Source: JAJRPT01 sp965661945 (GTDB lineage: Bacteria > Bacteroidota > Ignavibacteria > Kapaibacteriales > UBA2268). From it: a stretch of DNA of 64,000 nucleotides. Shown one piece after another: positions 61,150-64,000 of the stretch. The stretch spans positions 62,001 through 126,000 of the forward strand of contig CBFIFP010000004.1 of the NCBI GenBank assembly GCA_965661945.1, in the 5' to 3' direction. The translations under genes and the position numbers were made by a program. The stretch's first letter is position 1. Each line of letters starts with the position of its first letter. The notes beneath the pieces are model-generated. The model was not told the origin of the DNA. It was given only the letters and a program-made list of their open reading frames with translations, and searched no databases.

Positions 61150-61449
61150 ATGGGAAAAAGCGTAACAAAAGCAGATATAGTGAATAAAATCGCTGAAGAT
61201 ATTGGTCTTACAAAAGTTGAGACTAAGACAGTTGTTGAAGGTGTGTTTCAATTTATTATTGACACAGTAGCAAGTGGAGAAAGAATTGAATTAAGAGGTT
61301 TTGGAGTATTTAATAATAAGGCTAGAAAACCACGTATGGCTAGAAATCCAAAAACTGGAGAAGAAGTTCCTCTAGAAAAAAGATTTGTGCCTGTATTCAA
61401 ACCATCTCCAGAATTTACTTCAAAAGTAAATACTTCTTTATTAGATTAA
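61150..61449 (+). CDS. HU-family DNA-binding protein
   Basis: A 99-residue nucleoid-associated protein. It shows MGKSVTKADIVNKIAEDIGL, the arm segment ELRGFGVFNNKARKPRMARNP with the conserved GFG-F motif, and KTGEEVPLEKRFVPVFKPS, all standard HU/IHF features. GGTTAT before the ATG is a weak ribosome binding site. The bS22-like gene follows 13 bp later. Confidence 0.97.
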   Translation: MGKSVTKADIVNKIAEDIGLTKVETKTVVEGVFQFIIDTVASGERIELRGFGVFNNKARKPRMARNPKTGEEVPLEKRFVPVFKPSPEFTSKVNTSLLD

Positions 61450-61462
61450 ATAGGAACTAATT

Positions 61463-61555
61463 ATGCCTTGTGGAAAAAAAAGAAAACGCCATAAAATGGC
61501 TACGCACAAAAGAAAAAAACGTTTAAGAAAGAATAGACATAAACGTAAAAGATAA
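61463..61555 (+). CDS. 30-residue basic protein of the bS22/mS38 (AURKAIP1/COX24) family
   Basis: A micro-gene from ATG 61463 to TAA 61555. The product is almost entirely Lys/Arg/His: MPCGKKRKRHKMATHKRKKR then LRKNRHKRKR. The KRHKM..HKRKKR.RK.R pattern is the AURKAIP1/COX24 domain, which in mitochondria is ribosomal protein mS38 and in Actinobacteria is bS22. In Bacteroidota the same small protein is normally encoded downstream of HU, as here. It probably binds the small subunit decoding region. It has an AGGAAC site 11 bases before the ATG. Annotation pipelines often miss it. Confidence 0.88.
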   Translation: MPCGKKRKRHKMATHKRKKRLRKNRHKRKR

Positions 61556-61559
61556 TATT

Positions 61560-61587
61560 AAGGGACTTTATAAGTCCCTTTTTTTAT
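61560..61587 (+). terminator. Shared intrinsic terminator after the bS22-like gene
   Basis: AAGGGACTT / AAGTCCCTT (61560-61568, 61572-61580; loop TAT) followed by a T run. The hairpin contains the stop codon of the convergent uridine kinase gene (61568-61570). Confidence 0.92.
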
Positions 61588-62188
61588 TCATAAATTCTGT
61601 AACATAAGAAATAATTTCAGATAAACTTTCAAAGTCATTTTCATTGTTTTTAAATATACAGTTTACTTTATTTTTTAAAGGAAGAATATATTTTTCATAA
61701 GATTCAATTATATGATTATCAAATTTGTATAGAACATCTTCTTCATCATACCCCCTTTCCAATTTATCTCTTATTATTCTTCTCTCTTTTGTTTTTTCCA
61801 AATCTGATTCAACAAAAATTGTTATGTCGCAATTTGCGATTACTCTTTCTCGATACAAAGCAAATATACCCTCAACAATTATAATTTTTTTTGGTAAATA
61901 AATCTTTTTACTTTCAGGAGATTTTCTAGGTTTATTATAACTATAAATATCCTGAATAACTTTTTCACCATTAATCAATTTTAAGAAATCTTGCTCAAAT
62001 TTATCTAAATCTAAAGAGAAAGGAGTATCAAAATTAGGTTTGCCATTTTTATCAACAGGTTGTTCATCCTCGCTATAAAAATAATTATCTTGGTCGAACA
62101 CTATTGCATCGTTACCATATATATTTATAAATTCTTTAGCTAAAAATGATTTTCCAGAACCAGTAGAACCTGTAATTCCTATTACCAT
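61568..62188 (-). CDS. udk: Uridine kinase
   Basis: Phosphorylates uridine and cytidine in pyrimidine salvage. The start is set at the ATG at 62188, giving MVIGITGSTGSGKSF with the P-loop immediately inside (206 residues); a longer frame to 62233 runs into the transporter gene and has no ribosome binding site. Family segments are FDQDNYFYSEDEQP, NFDTPFSLDLDKF, IQDIYSYNKPRKSPES and the catalytic IIVEGIFAL. RRIIRDKLERGYDEEDVLYKF contains the LID. It follows the nucleoside transporter by 5 bp, forming a nucleoside uptake and phosphorylation pair. Confidence 0.95.
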   Translation of the reverse strand: MVIGITGSTGSGKSFLAKEFINIYGNDAIVFDQDNYFYSEDEQPVDKNGKPNFDTPFSLDLDKFEQDFLKLINGEKVIQDIYSYNKPRKSPESKKIYLPKKIIIVEGIFALYRERVIANCDITIFVESDLEKTKERRIIRDKLERGYDEEDVLYKFDNHIIESYEKYILPLKNKVNCIFKNNENDFESLSEIISYVTEFMNKKRDL

Positions 62189-62193
62189 ATTTT

Positions 62194-63471
62194 TCAAATT
62201 AACACTCCAGCAATACAAGCAGTTATAAAGCAAGCAAATGAGCCACCTATTAATGCCTTTAATGATAAAAATGCAGTTTCAGATTTTCTTGAAGGCGCAA
62301 GAGTTGCAATAGCTCCAATCATTATACCAATAGAGCCAAAATTAGCAAACCCACATAAACCGTATGAAATTATAATAATTGATCTTTCATCTGTGAGTGA
62401 TTGATTTAAAATCATATCCTTTAAAGTTGAATAAGCAACAAACTCATTAAACACTGTTTTTTCTCCAATTAACTGTCCGCATAAAATAGCATCATTCCAA
62501 TTTATACCCATTAGCCCTGCAAATGGTGAAGCTACTAATCCAAAAATATATTGTAAAGTAAAACCATCAGCATAAGAAATGTTTTTGTTAATTCCGATAT
62601 TCGAACCAACTATATCACTTAAAAATATATTTATAAGCGCAATTAATGATAAGAAAACAATAATCATGGCAGCTACATTCAATGATAGTTTTAAACCATC
62701 AAAAGTTCCATTTGCTAATGCGTCAAATATATTTTTGCTTTTATCTCCTTCAATTAATGCTTCTTGTTTAAGTGAAATATTATTAGTCTCTGGTACTATT
62801 ATTTTTGAAATAATTACAGCAGCAGGAGCAGAAATTATAGAAGCAACTAAAAAATGCTTTGCATAAAAAGTTCTCAAAACCGGATCATCTCCTCCCATTA
62901 TCCCTATTAAAGCCGCCAGAACAGCCCCGGTAATAGTTGCAAAACCTCCTGTGATTAACGTATTTAATTCCGACCTTGTCATCTTTTCTATATAGGGCTT
63001 TACAATTAATGGAGCTTCAGTATGACCTAAAAATATATTGGCAGCTACTGAAAGACTTTCAGCTCCAGAGATTTTAAGAAATTTTTGCATTACTTTTGAA
63101 AACAATCCTACTATATAAGGCAATATCTTCAAATAATATAAAAGAGATGAAATAGCAGAAAAAAATATTATTGTAGGTAAGATTCTAAAAGCAAAAATAA
63201 AACCTAATTTGTTGTTTTTTACTAAATCATCACCAAAAATAAAAGATGAACCCTCTAAACTCACTTGATAAGCTTTCTCAAAAATAGATGCTATGAATGA
63301 AAAAAAATCATTTATAATAGGAACTTTTAGGATTAAAACAGCAATAACTATTTGAAATATAATTCCATTAATTACTAATTTCCAATTGATATTTTTTTTA
63401 TTTTCTGATATCAAATAAGATAATAAAATAAAAGCAAGTATTCCGAGAATAGCCCTTAAAATAAAAATCAT
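62194..63471 (-). CDS. nupC: Concentrative nucleoside transporter (NupC/CNT family)
   Basis: A 425-residue inner-membrane symporter. The CNT signatures are visible: LLYYLKILPYIVGLFSKVMQK, ISGAESLSVAANIFLGHTEAP (the nucleoside and sodium/proton-binding motif), MTRSELNTLITGGFATITGAVLA and GLCGFANFGSIGIMIG. The usual length is 400-430 residues. It precedes udk on the same transcript (5 bp). Upstream lies an unusual triple repeat that may contain its promoter. Confidence 0.95.
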   Translation of the reverse strand: MIFILRAILGILAFILLSYLISENKKNINWKLVINGIIFQIVIAVLILKVPIINDFFSFIASIFEKAYQVSLEGSSFIFGDDLVKNNKLGFIFAFRILPTIIFFSAISSLLYYLKILPYIVGLFSKVMQKFLKISGAESLSVAANIFLGHTEAPLIVKPYIEKMTRSELNTLITGGFATITGAVLAALIGIMGGDDPVLRTFYAKHFLVASIISAPAAVIISKIIVPETNNISLKQEALIEGDKSKNIFDALANGTFDGLKLSLNVAAMIIVFLSLIALINIFLSDIVGSNIGINKNISYADGFTLQYIFGLVASPFAGLMGINWNDAILCGQLIGEKTVFNEFVAYSTLKDMILNQSLTDERSIIIISYGLCGFANFGSIGIMIGAIATLAPSRKSETAFLSLKALIGGSFACFITACIAGVLI

Positions 63472-63498
63472 AAATTTTAAATAAGTTCAAACAATATT

Positions 63499-63540
63499 GC
63501 AAAAATATAAATGCAAAAATATAAATGCAAAAATATAATT
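63499..63540 (-). repeat. Three tandem copies of a 14-bp unit upstream of nupC
   Basis: GCAAAAATATAAAT occurs at 63499-63512 and 63513-63526, with GCAAAAATATAATT at 63527-63540. On the minus strand each copy contains TATTTTTG, which fits the -7 consensus TAnnTTTG. The copies lie 28-69 bp before the nupC ATG. Confidence 0.85.
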
Positions 63541-63565
63541 ATTTTGTTAAAATTATGTTAATTAT

Positions 63566-63597
63566 AAAAAAAAACCCTGATTTCTTATATCAGGGTT
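63566..63597 (-). terminator. Intrinsic terminator of the TonB-dependent receptor gene
   Basis: AACCCTGAT / ATCAGGGTT (63573-63581, 63589-63597; 7-nt loop) with an A run at 63566-63574, i.e. a T run on the minus strand, 27 bp after the receptor stop codon. Confidence 0.9.
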
Positions 63598-63623
63598 AAT
63601 AATAATAAATATTGAAAGTAAAA

Positions 63624-64000
63624 CTAATTAAACAAATATCTAATTCCTAATTGCATCCTCCATCTTGATTCGATCGGATTTATGTTGAATTTATCTAAAC
63701 CAATATTATCTTCTCTAAAAGTATATTTAGGCGTAGTTCCATCTGCCTCATATCCTTCAAAAGTATATAAATAATAATTGTTAAAGTTTCCTCTTACAGT
63801 ATATACTGTTCCCCATTTTTCATAAAGTAAGTTTCCAAGATTAAATATATCAGCAGATATTTGGAATCTATGTGTTTGGTTACCAATTTTCAATCCTATA
63901 TCTTGTCTGATAGAAAAGTCTATCAAATTTGTAAAAGGAGCGAAAGAGCCATTTTTCTCTGCATACTGTCCTCTATTTTTGGATAGATATTTATCATCTT
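63624..64000 (-). CDS. TonB-dependent receptor, C-terminal part only
   Basis: The frame enters from the window edge and ends at 63624; about 125 residues are visible. LSKNRGQYAEKNGSFAPFTN at the beginning and DFSIRQDIGLKIGNQTHRFQ then FNLGNLLYEKWG are typical of the last strands of the large Bacteroidota TonB-dependent receptors with a carboxypeptidase-like N-terminus. The terminal strand is MQLGIRYLFN. The N-terminus, plug and any substrate clue lie outside the window. Confidence 0.88.
   Translation of the reverse strand, partial: DDKYLSKNRGQYAEKNGSFAPFTNLIDFSIRQDIGLKIGNQTHRFQISADIFNLGNLLYEKWGTVYTVRGNFNNYYLYTFEGYEADGTTPKYTFREDNIGLDKFNINPIESRWRMQLGIRYLFN

Noticed and set aside
1..64000. CRISPR arrays, tRNA, rRNA, insertion sequences or prophage
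   Set aside because: No regularly spaced repeats, no cloverleaf or rRNA-like GC-richer stretches, no transposase or phage structural genes were recognised on reading both strands. A dedicated tRNAscan/Infernal run would be decisive for small RNAs.

Overview
This 64 kb window is strongly AT-rich DNA; intergenic stretches are almost pure A/T. It comes from a bacterium of the Bacteroidota/Chlorobiota (FCB) group. Four proteins carry type IX secretion (T9SS) C-terminal sorting domains. There are SusC-like and other TonB-dependent outer-membrane barrels, promoters of the Bacteroidota form TTTG-N20-TAnnTTTG, a C1B peptidase, imelysin/HTTM genes and a tiny mS38/bS22-like ribosomal protein gene. Unlike classical Bacteroidota, several genes have recognisable Shine-Dalgarno sequences (before flavodoxin, S18 and the PLP enzyme). 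This suggests a Chlorobiota-side lineage such as Ignavibacteria or Kapabacteria, which is inference only. No rRNA, tRNA, CRISPR array, prophage or intact insertion sequence was recognised.

Region by region. 1-8.0 kb: a truncated OmpA/porin-like gene, a haem-binding lipoprotein, a giant T9SS surface protein and uvrB. 8.3-17.2 kb (plus strand): cation/proton antiporter, Tat-exported PLP enzyme, flavodoxin, a small barrel, a Bax-inhibitor-1 protein, MoxR ATPase, DUF58 protein, O-methyltransferase and a von Willebrand/OmpA lipoprotein. 17.2-30.2 kb (minus strand): HTTM and imelysin pair, UDP-glucose dehydrogenase, then an envelope cluster (small membrane protein, TonB, SPOR protein, outer-membrane barrel, PepC-like peptidase, 1043-residue TPR protein). 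30.5-39.9 kb: fluoride channel, C69 dipeptidase, T9SS beta-propeller protein, a duplicated glycosyltransferase/TPR protein, and a small ribosomal operon (56-residue ORF, L31, S18) followed by a TerB-like protein. 40.0-42.5 kb is a decaying patch: a small gene with two in-frame stops, a membrane-anchored anti-sigma-like protein that also has a T9SS tail, and its ECF sigma gene, broken by a frameshift. 42.6-48.0 kb: SafE/UreH-like membrane protein, glycosyltransferase, then an iron-sulfur set (SufS, SufT-like, ferredoxin reductase, A-type carrier, DUF6132) and L28. 48.1-61 kb: a secreted unknown, TonB-dependent receptor, gmk with a conserved partner, TPR histidine kinase, M28 peptidase, and a five-gene minus-strand run (CAP-domain T9SS protein, pdxH, M50 protease, ChaN-like, membrane-anchored RidA). 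61.1-64 kb: HU and bS22-like genes, the uridine kinase and nucleoside transporter pair, and the end of another TonB-dependent receptor.

The main functional groups are envelope biogenesis and secretion, Fe-S cluster assembly with redox partners, nucleoside salvage, and translation.

The most unusual observations are as follows. Two genes (antiporter and SufS) appear to start at ATT, because the conserved N-terminus lies upstream of any ATG/GTG/TTG. A frameshifted sigma factor is paired with a T9SS-tagged, internally duplicated anti-sigma-like protein. A 56-residue ORF heads the L31-S18 operon. A near-invariant promoter architecture precedes the ribosomal protein and HU genes. A triple 14-bp repeat lies upstream of nupC.
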